12,910 bases of DNA from Candidatus Saccharimonadota bacterium (GCA_900555425.1 UNSM01000016.1:1-12910); one strand, 5' to 3'. Shown: positions 1 through 5,613, numbered from the stretch's first letter. Notes: generated by a model not told the origin, from the sequence alone. Numbers and translations are program-made.

Positions 1-287
1 AAGACGAGCGACGTAGTTCGAGAGTGGAAGAAAAATCTCATCTTATTTATAAATATCTACAATCTCTGGGTTTTGGTAAAGACTATCTAGAAAAAGAAAC
101 GGCTCGCCAGCGTTACGATAGAATGACGATAATCAATCTTGCGAAAAAGGTCTTGGGGGATCTACATAAGCGACGCTACGATATGATAGATAGCAAAAAC
201 ACTGGTAACCTTGGACTTAATCCGAAGTCTCTGTCTAATGAAGATGAGTTTATTGAGAACCTGATTGCTCTACGGGCTGACAATTAA
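1..287 (+). CDS. C-terminal part of an unrecognised protein (5' end outside the window)
   Basis: The reading frame is already open at the first bases of the window and stays open to a TAA at 285-287. A GTG at 24-26 is the first possible start inside the window, but it has no convincing Shine-Dalgarno before it. The upstream codons read as charged residues that continue naturally, so this is more likely the tail of a longer gene. The visible sequence is charged and mostly helical-looking (for example YKYLQSLGF, INLAKKVLGDLHKRRYD) with an acidic end (NEDEFIENLIALRADN). I see no catalytic motif, membrane segment or signal peptide and do not recognise the family. The stop lies only 27 bases before the RNase HI start, so the promoter of that gene begins almost at this stop codon. 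Confidence 0.55.
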   Translation, partial: DERRSSRVEEKSHLIYKYLQSLGFGKDYLEKETARQRYDRMTIINLAKKVLGDLHKRRYDMIDSKNTGNLGLNPKSLSNEDEFIENLIALRADN

Positions 288-298
288 TGACTTGCGCG

Positions 299-307
299 TG
301 ATATAAT
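299..307 (+). promoter_or_regulatory. Extended -10 promoter of the RNase HI gene, apparently leaderless
   Basis: TGaTATAAT is a perfect extended -10 element (hexamer at 302-307). A possible -35, CTGACA, lies at 277-282 with a long 19-base spacer. The ATG follows at 315, seven bases after the hexamer, so the predicted transcription start falls on the start codon or one base before it. There is no room for a Shine-Dalgarno, which suggests a leaderless mRNA. Confidence 0.6.
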
Positions 308-314
308 CATACTA

Positions 315-740
315 ATGACGACTTACTATACTGACGGCTCTGCTTCGCCGAATCCCGGTCCAGGTGGGTTTGCGGTTATTCGTGATCTTCAACCTTATAT
401 TTTGGGGTCAGAAGACGGTGATACAACTAATATTCGCATGGAGGGCAAGGCTTTAATTGCAGCATTGAAAGATGCTAATGGTGCGCCGTGCGTGATTTAT
501 TCTGATAGTGAATTTTGGATTAACGTGGTTACCAAGTGGGCGCCGGGCTGGGAAAAGCGCGGCTGGACGAAGAAGAGCGGCGAGATTAAAAATCTGGATA
601 TTGTGCGTGAATTGTACGAATTATATTCAAACTCTCAGGCGGATTTGCGTTGGGTGCGCGGTCATGAGGGCGACGAAGGAAACGAATTGGCTGATGAATG
701 GGCTAATCGGGCGCGTGAAGGCGAGAGATTGGCTAAATAA
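315..740 (+). CDS. rnhA: Ribonuclease HI
   Basis: This enzyme cleaves the RNA strand of RNA-DNA hybrids, removing primers and R-loops in the cytoplasm. The 141-residue protein has the complete RNase HI core: YTDGSASPNPGPGG near the N-terminus with D7, the MEGKALIAAL helix with E43, YSDSEFWINVV with D64, and the C-terminal VRGHEGDEGNELADEWAN with H117 and D127. These positions match the D-E-D-H-D set of the E. coli enzyme (D10, E48, D70, H124, D134) with only small shifts. The handle region (GWEKRGWTKKSGEIKN) is also typical. Length is normal for a single-domain type 1 enzyme. The ATG at 315 is chosen because the catalytic strand starts immediately after it and a -10 box sits seven bases upstream. 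The gene stands alone between its own promoter and the promoter of the next gene. Confidence 0.93.
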   Translation: MTTYYTDGSASPNPGPGGFAVIRDLQPYILGSEDGDTTNIRMEGKALIAALKDANGAPCVIYSDSEFWINVVTKWAPGWEKRGWTKKSGEIKNLDIVRELYELYSNSQADLRWVRGHEGDEGNELADEWANRAREGERLAK

Positions 741-764
741 CTGCTAGCGACATCTGATAAAAAT

Positions 765-773
765 TGCTATACT
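765..773 (+). promoter_or_regulatory. Extended -10 promoter of the DUF4868/helicase unit, apparently leaderless
   Basis: TGcTATACT (hexamer 768-773) is followed by exactly six bases and then the ATG at 780. Normal -10 to +1 spacing puts the transcription start on the A of the start codon. No Shine-Dalgarno is present. I see no good -35, as is common for extended -10 promoters. Confidence 0.55.
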
Positions 774-779
774 AGAAAA

Positions 780-1757
780 ATGGAAGAAGTGAGGGAAACG
801 ACTGATATTTTTTTGTGGGCAAATCAAAACGATGCAAAGAAGAATGATTTACAGATAGAGCTGTTCTTATTTAGCAAAAATTACACGCCGTATTTTATGC
901 CGATAAAAGGCGATGTTGAGCAGCAACTCAGACCGTTGTTTTTGTTTGATTATATCAATCAGGTCAATTTGGGTGCAGGCACTGGATTGAGTGTTCGCGA
1001 TTATGAATTGAGTGAATCAGAAGATAATGTTTTATTGAGGACGGATTTGGAAAAGGTTGGGCGAGCTGAAACGCTGATTCATTTGATTGAACATGAGCGT
1101 CATGATATCGTGGAGTTTTCGGAAACTGAGCACGAATTTAAGCGCATGAAGGGAATTGTGGCGCGATTTACCGATCCGAATAACCCTGATGCTACATTCT
1201 ACACGGTTAAGCTAATCCAGCAAGGTCAGACGCTAAAGAGTGCGTTGGCTTGGGAATTTTCTGACGGCAAATTTGGTTCGTTTAATGCGGAGGTTGGTTT
1301 TAAGGTTCCAGATGATAATCAAGTTTTGATTGTCGGTAAAGATATTTTTGCGTTTAATCCTGGAAAATTTGAGCGAATGTTTGGCTATGAATATAAAAAG
1401 CAGGTGATTGCTGATAAAAAAGTAGCGGAAATTGAGAAGGAATATAAGCTAAGTTTTCCAGAGGGAATGGATCTTAATGCGCTAGTGAAGGAGCGCAAAA
1501 AGACGATTAATAAATTGCAGAAATTGGAAATCGGCGCAGTTAAGCAGGAAGATGTTTTGGACTATGCCGATGAGATGCAATTGGAATTGATGAGCGATGA
1601 TAACGGCGCGATTATTATCATGGACGGCAATGATTTGGATATGTTTGTAAATCTCATTAACGAGGATTATATCGAGAGTAAAATCACGGGCAAGCGTTAC
1701 GAAATTAAGTCGAAGAAGTTGCTCGGCGAGCCAGAAGGCGAACCGCCACGAGGCTAA
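780..1757 (+). CDS. DUF4868-family protein, KwaB-like
   Basis: This 325-residue soluble protein has no signal peptide or membrane segment. The C-terminal block VNLINEDYIESKITGKRYEIKSKKLL (about residues 290-315) resembles the end of DUF4868 proteins as I remember them (a 'ln.dY..S.ltg..Y...sK' pattern). The central part (strands around FSDGKFGSFNAEVGFKVPDD and VGKDIFAFNPGKFERMFGYEYKK, about 160-207) also fits, and is followed by a charged helical segment. DUF4868 is the domain of KwaB, the DNA-associated cytoplasmic partner in the Kiwa anti-phage system. No KwaA-like tetraspan membrane protein is encoded beside it; instead a PIF1-like helicase starts one base after its stop, so the two are surely co-transcribed and probably co-translated. 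The family call is from memory of the pattern; a defence role is inference. The start is the ATG at the predicted transcription start. Confidence 0.65.
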   Translation: MEEVRETTDIFLWANQNDAKKNDLQIELFLFSKNYTPYFMPIKGDVEQQLRPLFLFDYINQVNLGAGTGLSVRDYELSESEDNVLLRTDLEKVGRAETLIHLIEHERHDIVEFSETEHEFKRMKGIVARFTDPNNPDATFYTVKLIQQGQTLKSALAWEFSDGKFGSFNAEVGFKVPDDNQVLIVGKDIFAFNPGKFERMFGYEYKKQVIADKKVAEIEKEYKLSFPEGMDLNALVKERKKTINKLQKLEIGAVKQEDVLDYADEMQLELMSDDNGAIIIMDGNDLDMFVNLINEDYIESKITGKRYEIKSKKLLGEPEGEPPRG

Positions 1758-1758
1758 A

Positions 1759-3024
1759 ATGGATCAAGAATTAGCGTTGGCTATTCTGCTGAGCGGTCGG
1801 TCGGCGTTGTTGACTGGTGCGGCTGGAACTGGTAAGACTCACCTGTTGAATAATTTTATTGTGCAGGCACGAAAACGGGGTAAGAAGGTGTCAGTAACAG
1901 CGACAACTGGTCTGGCGGCGACGCATCTTGGTGGCAATACGATTCACAGCTGGAGTGGTATTGGCGTGAGTGATCATTTGCCGAACAATTTTTTTGAACG
2001 ATTGTCAAAAACGCGGCGTGATGTGATTTCTAAAACTGACGTGCTGATTATTGACGAGATTTCAATGCTTCACGATTTTCGGCTGGATATGATTAATAAG
2101 GTTTTACGAACCGTCAGGGAAAATGATCAGCCGTTTGGTGGTATTCAGTTGGTGATGAGTGGCGATTTTTTCCAATTGCCGCCAGTGAACCGTCCGAACG
2201 AGCAGGGCGGCGGATTTGTGGTTTATTCTGATGCTTGGCAAGAACTTCAGCCGGCGGTTTTATATTTGGAGCGACAATATCGTCAGAATGATGAGCAGCT
2301 TTTGGAGATTCTGACCGCTCTAAGAACTGGCGATGTTAGGCGACGTCACGTCGAGGCGTTGCTGGCGCGTACGGAAATTGAGCCGCCAGATGGTGATATC
2401 ACAGAACTGCACACCGTAAACGTCGATGTTGATGATATTAATATTCAAAAATTGGCGGAATTGCCAGGAGAAGAACGTTCGTATCAACAAACGACGACGG
2501 GCTCGAAAATTTATGTAGAGAATCTACAAAGGTCAGTTTTGGCTCCAGAAAATTTGGTGATTAAGCTGGGCGCGTTGGTGATGGCGGTTAAAAATTCGCC
2601 GCAAAAATTATACGCCAATGGAAGTATCGGCACGGTAGTTGATTTCGAGCCGCTGACGGAATATCCGGTTGTTGAGTTTCGAGATGGTCGTCGGGTGACG
2701 ATGGTACCGGATGTTTGGGAATTGCGGGACGGAGAGCGCAAACGAGCGAGTATTTCTCAGGTTCCGCTGCGTTTGGCGTGGGCTATAACAGTTCACAAAA
2801 GTCAGGGAATGACGCTGGATGCGGCTAAGATTGACCTGAGAAAGGCGTTTGTCGAAGGTATGGGTTATGTGGCTTTGAGTCGCGTGCGAGATTTGGACAA
2901 TTTGTATCTATACGGAATTAACCGTAGGGCGCTGGAAGTTTCTCCTGACGCGCTGGCAATCGATGAGGTTTTGAGGCGGGCGAGTAGGGAGTTTGTCGAG
3001 AGATATAGGGATTGTAGCCTTTAG
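1759..3024 (+). CDS. PIF1-like SF1 DNA helicase
   Basis: This is a 421-residue ATP-dependent 5'-3' DNA helicase of the PIF1/RecD-like SF1B group. Motifs in order are Walker A GAAGTGKT (20-27), motif Ia region TATTGLAATHLGG, Walker B LIIDEISML (96-104), motif III SGDFFQLPPV (134-143), YRQ (174-176), the YANGSIGTV segment (285-293), VHKSQGMTLD (345-354) and motif VI GYVALSRV (369-376). All key residues are present and the length suits a minimal bacterial PIF1 core without added domains. PIF1 enzymes unwind forked DNA, RNA-DNA hybrids and G-quadruplexes. The ATG lies one base after the stop of the DUF4868 gene with only a weak CGAGG upstream, suggesting translational coupling. RNase HI lies just upstream, which could indicate shared R-loop or hybrid processing, though that is inference. 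A terminator-like hairpin follows about 90 bases after the stop. Confidence 0.9.
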   Translation: MDQELALAILLSGRSALLTGAAGTGKTHLLNNFIVQARKRGKKVSVTATTGLAATHLGGNTIHSWSGIGVSDHLPNNFFERLSKTRRDVISKTDVLIIDEISMLHDFRLDMINKVLRTVRENDQPFGGIQLVMSGDFFQLPPVNRPNEQGGGFVVYSDAWQELQPAVLYLERQYRQNDEQLLEILTALRTGDVRRRHVEALLARTEIEPPDGDITELHTVNVDVDDINIQKLAELPGEERSYQQTTTGSKIYVENLQRSVLAPENLVIKLGALVMAVKNSPQKLYANGSIGTVVDFEPLTEYPVVEFRDGRRVTMVPDVWELRDGERKRASISQVPLRLAWAITVHKSQGMTLDAAKIDLRKAFVEGMGYVALSRVRDLDNLYLYGINRRALEVSPDALAIDEVLRRASREFVERYRDCSL

Positions 3025-3110
3025 ATCCCATTAATAGTTTCTTGAATAGAGTGCTGGAGCTTATCGCTATTGATTTATTGAGGATTATTTACTATGCTGA
3101 TGCTAAGAGC

Positions 3111-3158
3111 CACCGGAACTAAATCGCCTTACTTGAGCGGTTCGCCGGTGTTCTTTTT
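3111..3158 (+). terminator. Rho-independent terminator after the helicase gene
   Basis: CACCGG (3111-3116) plus AAC pairs with GTT plus CCGGTG (3145-3150), with a two-base bulge, and TTCTTTTT follows at 3151-3158. AAGA before the stem can also pair with TCTT after it. A possible promoter (TATGCT at 3093-3098) sits only about 12 bases upstream, so a very short RNA made mostly of this hairpin is conceivable. Confidence 0.65.
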
Positions 3159-3280
3159 ATGTCGTTAAAAGCGTATACTAGTTTGTCCTTCAATTGTAGG
3201 CTGGTCTGAAATAACTTTAAGTGCTAATCCATTGCCCAAAACTATTAAATAGCGTAGACTTACATCAACCCAACACTAGG

Positions 3281-3309
3281 CTTTTCCACAAAAATGTGGA
3301 AAAGTTTTT
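3281..3309 (+). terminator. Strong hairpin terminator upstream of the mraZ promoter
   Basis: CTTTTCCACA (3281-3290) and TGTGGAAAAG (3295-3304) form a perfect 10-bp stem with an AAAA loop, followed directly by TTTTT (3305-3309). The T-run is on the + strand only, so it stops rightward transcription about 40 bases before the mraZ -35 box. Each arm also contains TTTTCCACA, which fits the general DnaA-box consensus TTWTNCACA; the T-run makes a terminator the simpler reading. Confidence 0.75.
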
Positions 3310-3347
3310 ATTTGACGTAAAAATGGGTAAAAAGTCATAAAAAGGGC

Positions 3348-3377
3348 TTGCAAGTGGGTAGCTGTGGGTAGTATAGT
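3348..3377 (+). promoter_or_regulatory. mraZ promoter
   Basis: TTGCAA (-35, 3348-3353) and TATAGT (-10, 3372-3377) are separated by 18 bases. The predicted start is near 3384, leaving a leader of about 86 bases before the GTG of mraZ. The spacer is filled by the repeated GTGGGTAG boxes, so a protein bound there would directly block RNA polymerase. Confidence 0.7.
3354..3371 (+). promoter_or_regulatory. Tandem MraZ-type operator boxes
   Basis: GTGGGTAG occurs at 3354-3361 and again at 3364-3371, an exact 10-bp repeat between the -35 and -10 boxes. Further GTGG cores follow at 3376 and 3385, and a lone TGGGTA lies at 3324-3329. In E. coli, MraZ binds TGGG-containing repeats separated by five bases (10-bp period) in its own promoter, so these boxes very probably mediate autoregulation by the MraZ encoded just downstream. 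Confidence 0.7.
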
Positions 3378-3469
3378 GGAGTCAGTGGAACGAAAGTTGA
3401 TGGAAAATCACCAACAAAAACAAACATCCACTATAAAAAACAACTAATCTACCACGAAGGAAGGACGAC

Positions 3470-3838
3470 GTGCAGACAGATTACTTTGAGCGTAAGTTGG
3501 ACGACAAGCGACGCTTGACGATTCCGGCTGAGCTCAGGGCAGAATTTGCATCAGGCGTCGTGCTAACTCGCGGGTTTGGTAAATATCTCCACCTATATCC
3601 ACAGCAGATCTGGGATCGGGAAGTGGAAAGCGCTCTAACGGGAAGTATTCTGGATGAGCGGGTTGCCGACCTGAACGTTAAATTCCGACGAGGTAAAACC
3701 GCATCGGCGCTCGACCAAAAACAAGGACGAGTGACGATTGAGCAGCATTTGCTCGACTACGCTGGAATTGACAGAGAAGTCGTTGCTGTGCGAGCGGGGG
3801 AATATTTTCGGCTAATAGCGGCCGAGAATGCGGAATAG
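3470..3838 (+). CDS. mraZ: Transcriptional regulator MraZ
   Basis: MraZ is the DNA-binding regulator at the head of the dcw cluster and forms ring-shaped oligomers of AbrB-like (SpoVT-AbrB) swapped-hairpin domains. The 122-residue protein shows both repeats: YFERKLDDKRRLTIPAELRAEF (5-26) and ALDQKQGRVTIEQHLLDYAGI (80-100). Each carries the basic hairpin residues used for DNA contact. It is shorter than E. coli MraZ (about 150) mainly in the linker and tail. The start is GTG at 3470, supported by the strong Shine-Dalgarno run AAGGAAGGA ending four to five bases upstream. The operator boxes in its promoter indicate autoregulation. Unlike many bacteria, it is not tightly joined to rsmH: 292 bases separate them and rsmH has its own promoter. 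Confidence 0.93.
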   Translation: MQTDYFERKLDDKRRLTIPAELRAEFASGVVLTRGFGKYLHLYPQQIWDREVESALTGSILDERVADLNVKFRRGKTASALDQKQGRVTIEQHLLDYAGIDREVVAVRAGEYFRLIAAENAE

Positions 3839-4130
3839 TAGATTAGCTAAGCACTTTAACAATTAAAACCTCTCGAGATCAACTATCTGGGTATTTGAAA
3901 ATGGCATGTGGCAATTTGCTCCACATTAAAAACGGCAACGTACCTTCCTCAAACACCTCCCAAAAAAACTCCACCTCACACATAAGTCTCTTTGGAAAAC
4001 ATGGTTGTTACTGACAATCAACAAATTTCCACTCTTAAGACAACAAAAACAAACAAAACACAAATACAAAAAAGCCAGAATTAAATATCCAGTTAGGTGA
4101 TCTCGAGCATTATTTCTGTATAATGGAATA
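3839..4130. other. Intergenic region between mraZ and rsmH
   Basis: I see no coding gene on either strand. From about 3940 to 4080 the + strand is strikingly poor in G and rich in A and C. A small hairpin, ATGTGG (3906-3911) with CCACAT (3921-3926), lacks a T-run. The 10-mer CTCGAGATCA at 3872-3881 recurs as its inverted copy TGATCTCGAG at 4098-4107, just upstream of the rsmH -10 box. A single TGGGTA, similar to the MraZ box, lies at 3889-3894. No clear terminator follows mraZ, so readthrough into rsmH remains possible. Confidence 0.5.
4119..4124 (+). promoter_or_regulatory. rsmH promoter -10 box, apparently leaderless
   Basis: TATAAT is followed by six bases and then the ATG at 4131, placing the predicted transcription start on the start codon. 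No Shine-Dalgarno is present. The -35 region is weak. The inverted element TGATCTCGAG (4098-4107) sits roughly at -33 to -24 and could be a binding site. Confidence 0.6.
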
Positions 4131-5051
4131 ATGATGAGTATTAAAGAACATCCACCACAGTCGGAAGAACTCCAAGCGAGCGAACCGATTCATGTTCCCG
4201 TACTTTTGGAGATAACCCTTAGCAAGCTGCAGCCAGTCGAAGGCGAGTCGTATCTCGACTTGACGGCTGGCTATGGCGGCCATGCCAGGGCATTCTTAAA
4301 TAGGACGGATGATTACTTGAGCTCAGTGTTAGTCGATCGCGATGAAAACGCGATTAAAACATTGGGCGATTTGGCTGAAAAAGGCGTAACTTTAATTCAC
4401 AAAGATTTTGTGAGTGCGGCGCAAGATTTAGTCAAGCAGGGGCGTAAGTTTGACGTGATTTTGGCTGATTTGGGGGTGTCGTCACCGCAGCTTGACAGAG
4501 CAGAGAGAGGTTTTTCGTTTCGATTTGATGGTCCGCTAGATATGCGGATGGACAATCGGACGGAAATCACAGCAGCGGATATTGTCAATTCGTATTCGGT
4601 TGACGATTTGACGCAGCTGATTATTCGTTACGGCGAGGAAAATCCCGGACGGGCGAGGCGAATTGCACAGGCAATTGTAAAAGCTCGACCAATTCAGGGA
4701 ACGACTGAGCTGGCTGATCTGATCAAGCAAACCGTTGGTCGCGGTAGTATGAAGCATCATCCTGCGACTCGTACCTTTCAGGCGCTACGCATTGAAGTCA
4801 ATCGCGAACTTAAGCTGATTGAAGAACTATTGCCACTTTTGCCACGCTTACTTAATAAGGGCGGGCGAGTAGGAATAATTAGTTTTCATAGCTTGGAAGA
4901 CAGATTGATCAAGCGTTACTTTTCGGAGCAAGCAACGGCTGGCTATGAGGCTGAGCTGATTGTTCCAGAGAAAAAACCGGTGTCTGGAACTGAAGATGTT
5001 CACAATCCGCGTAGTCGAAGTGCAAAGTTTCGATACGCCGTGAAAAAATAA
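4131..5051 (+). CDS. rsmH: 16S rRNA (cytosine-1402-N4)-methyltransferase RsmH (MraW)
   Basis: RsmH uses S-adenosylmethionine to methylate N4 of C1402 in the ribosomal P site. The 306-residue protein carries HVPVLLEITLSKL (21-33), the SAM-binding loop LDLTAGYGGHARAFL (42-56), the acidic strand end VLVDRDENA (67-75), the family signature ILADLGVSSPQLDRAERGFSFRFDGPLDMRM (110-140), the helical insert with NPGRARRIAQAI (171-182), the HHPATRTFQALRIEVN block (209-224), and the C-terminal GIISFHSLEDRLIKRYF (248-264). Length is typical. Two ATGs are adjacent (4131 and 4134); the first coincides with the predicted transcription start and is preferred. The gene begins its own transcription unit, which continues through a small ORF into ftsL. 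Confidence 0.95.
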   Translation: MMSIKEHPPQSEELQASEPIHVPVLLEITLSKLQPVEGESYLDLTAGYGGHARAFLNRTDDYLSSVLVDRDENAIKTLGDLAEKGVTLIHKDFVSAAQDLVKQGRKFDVILADLGVSSPQLDRAERGFSFRFDGPLDMRMDNRTEITAADIVNSYSVDDLTQLIIRYGEENPGRARRIAQAIVKARPIQGTTELADLIKQTVGRGSMKHHPATRTFQALRIEVNRELKLIEELLPLLPRLLNKGGRVGIISFHSLEDRLIKRYFSEQATAGYEAELIVPEKKPVSGTEDVHNPRSRSAKFRYAVKK

Positions 5052-5073
5052 AACAAAAAGAAGGAGGCACAAT

Positions 5074-5145
5074 ATGCCAATCCACATCAAAGTAGAATTC
5101 CAGAATACAGACAAGGCAGAGGCTGTTTCAGTACGCCGCGGCTAA
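5074..5145 (+). CDS. Possible 23-residue small protein or leader peptide
   Basis: ATG at 5074 is preceded by AAGGAGG (5061-5067) with a seven-base spacing, the best Shine-Dalgarno in the window. The frame runs 23 codons, beginning MPIHIKVEF and ending AEAVSVRRG, to a TAA at 5143-5145. It lies 22 bases after the rsmH stop on the same transcript. Seventeen codons in, the +1 frame is open and would read on as about 22 more residues (YAAAKLKRIPEYTLEKPACL near the end) to a TAA; I cannot tell whether that is meaningful. I do not recognise a family. It may be a genuine small protein, a leader peptide for the hairpin that follows, or a decayed gene. Support is the ribosome-binding site and position only. 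Confidence 0.45.
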   Translation: MPIHIKVEFQNTDKAEAVSVRRG

Positions 5146-5178
5146 ACTAAAGCGTATTCCGGAATATACCTTAGAGAA

Positions 5179-5207
5179 ACCAGCCTGTCTTTAACGGGCG
5201 GGCTGGT
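5179..5207 (+). other. GC-rich 11-bp hairpin in the ftsL leader
   Basis: ACCAGCCTGTC (5179-5189) pairs with GGCGGGCTGGT (5197-5207), including two G-U pairs, around the loop TTTAACG. No proper T-run follows, so it is at best a weak terminator. It lies 33 bases after the small ORF and 43 bases before the ftsL start, a position suited to attenuation, mRNA processing or protection of the ftsL message. Confidence 0.5.
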
Positions 5208-5208
5208 C

Positions 5209-5217
5209 TGTTATGCT
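5209..5217 (+). promoter_or_regulatory. Possible extended -10 promoter of ftsL
   Basis: TGtTATGCT (hexamer 5212-5217) starts two bases after the hairpin. Its predicted start near 5224 would give ftsL a leader of about 27 bases. There is no good -35 box, and the hairpin occupies that region. Confidence 0.35.
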
Positions 5218-5250
5218 AAACACAAATATAAACATAAAAGATAGAGACAA

Positions 5251-5592
5251 ATGACAAACACCACCACATTTACTTCACGACGTTCACACGGTCAATTGCG
5301 CCGAAATCAGAATTCTACACGTTTTCAGTCTCAGGTCAAACTTGGTCCTGTTGCTCATACAGTGCTAGTTGCATTGATGATTACAGTACTGGGCTTGATT
5401 TATCTTACTCAGGCAACCAGACTTACAGCTTACGGCTATGAAGCTCAGAGTCTGGATACAAAAATCACCGAACTAAGTGCAAAAAAGTCAGAATTGGAAG
5501 TGCAGAATGCACGTCTGACAGCGTTAGAGAAGGTGAAGAATAGCAATGTCGCTTCAGCTATGACGACAACTGAAACGCATTACGCTCAATAG
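5251..5592 (+). CDS. ftsL: FtsL-like septum protein (FtsL/DivIC type)
   Basis: FtsL is a small bitopic membrane protein that joins FtsQ/DivIB and FtsB/DivIC and helps activate FtsW-FtsI at the septum. The 113-residue protein has the expected plan: a basic, Ser/Thr/Asn-rich cytoplasmic tail (1-30), one membrane segment (about 34-55, PVAHTVLVALMITVLGLIYLTQ), then a heptad-like coiled coil (about 65-93, SLDTKITELSAKKSELEVQNARLTALEKV) and a short tail. Sequence identity in this family is low, so the assignment rests on architecture and on the position directly before ftsI. It could equally be called DivIC/FtsB-like. The Shine-Dalgarno is weak (GATAGAGAC). The ftsI promoter overlaps its stop codon region. 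Confidence 0.8.
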   Translation: MTNTTTFTSRRSHGQLRRNQNSTRFQSQVKLGPVAHTVLVALMITVLGLIYLTQATRLTAYGYEAQSLDTKITELSAKKSELEVQNARLTALEKVKNSNVASAMTTTETHYAQ

Positions 5593-5601
5593 TGATATAA
5601 T
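5593..5601 (+). promoter_or_regulatory. Extended -10 promoter of the ftsI-ftsQ operon
   Basis: TGaTATAAT begins immediately after the ftsL stop codon, with the hexamer at 5596-5601. It is identical to the extended -10 of the RNase HI gene. The ATG of ftsI is 13 bases downstream of the hexamer end, giving a leader of only about six bases. The AGGA at 5602-5605 would be outside that transcript but could serve readthrough mRNA from ftsL. Confidence 0.5.
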
Positions 5602-5613
5602 AGGATAAGCAAT

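Larger units (their letters stand above)
3025..3469. other. Intergenic insulator between helicase and mraZ
   Basis: No plausible protein gene is visible in these 445 bases. The stretch holds two hairpin terminators (3111-3158 and 3281-3309), a possible internal promoter (TTGATT 3070-3075, 17-base spacer, TATGCT 3093-3098), a TATACT box at 3174-3179, and then the mraZ promoter with its repeated boxes and an approximately 86-base leader. The two terminators separate the upstream genes from the dcw cluster. The segment between about 3186 and 3309 could be a small RNA gene, since it lies between a -10-like box and a good terminator. Confidence 0.6.

Noticed and set aside
3025..3469. tRNA, RNase P, SRP or tmRNA gene in the helicase-mraZ gap (also looked for in 11731-12456)
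   Set aside because: None of the conserved sequence signatures of these RNAs is visible in either gap.
3443..3846. 9-base inverted pair CTAATCTAC / GTAGATTAG flanking mraZ
   Set aside because: A 9-mer match across about 400 bases is expected by chance, and no compensatory evidence is available.
4848..5114. 88-codon minus-strand frame across the end of rsmH and the small ORF
   Set aside because: It mirrors the conserved RsmH C-terminus and shows no protein-like motif or start signal of its own.
5126..5190. +1 frameshift extension of the small ORF (reading ...KLKRIPEYTLEKPACL)
   Set aside because: No slippery sequence or stimulatory element can be assigned, and without homologues a frameshift cannot be told from an accidental open frame.
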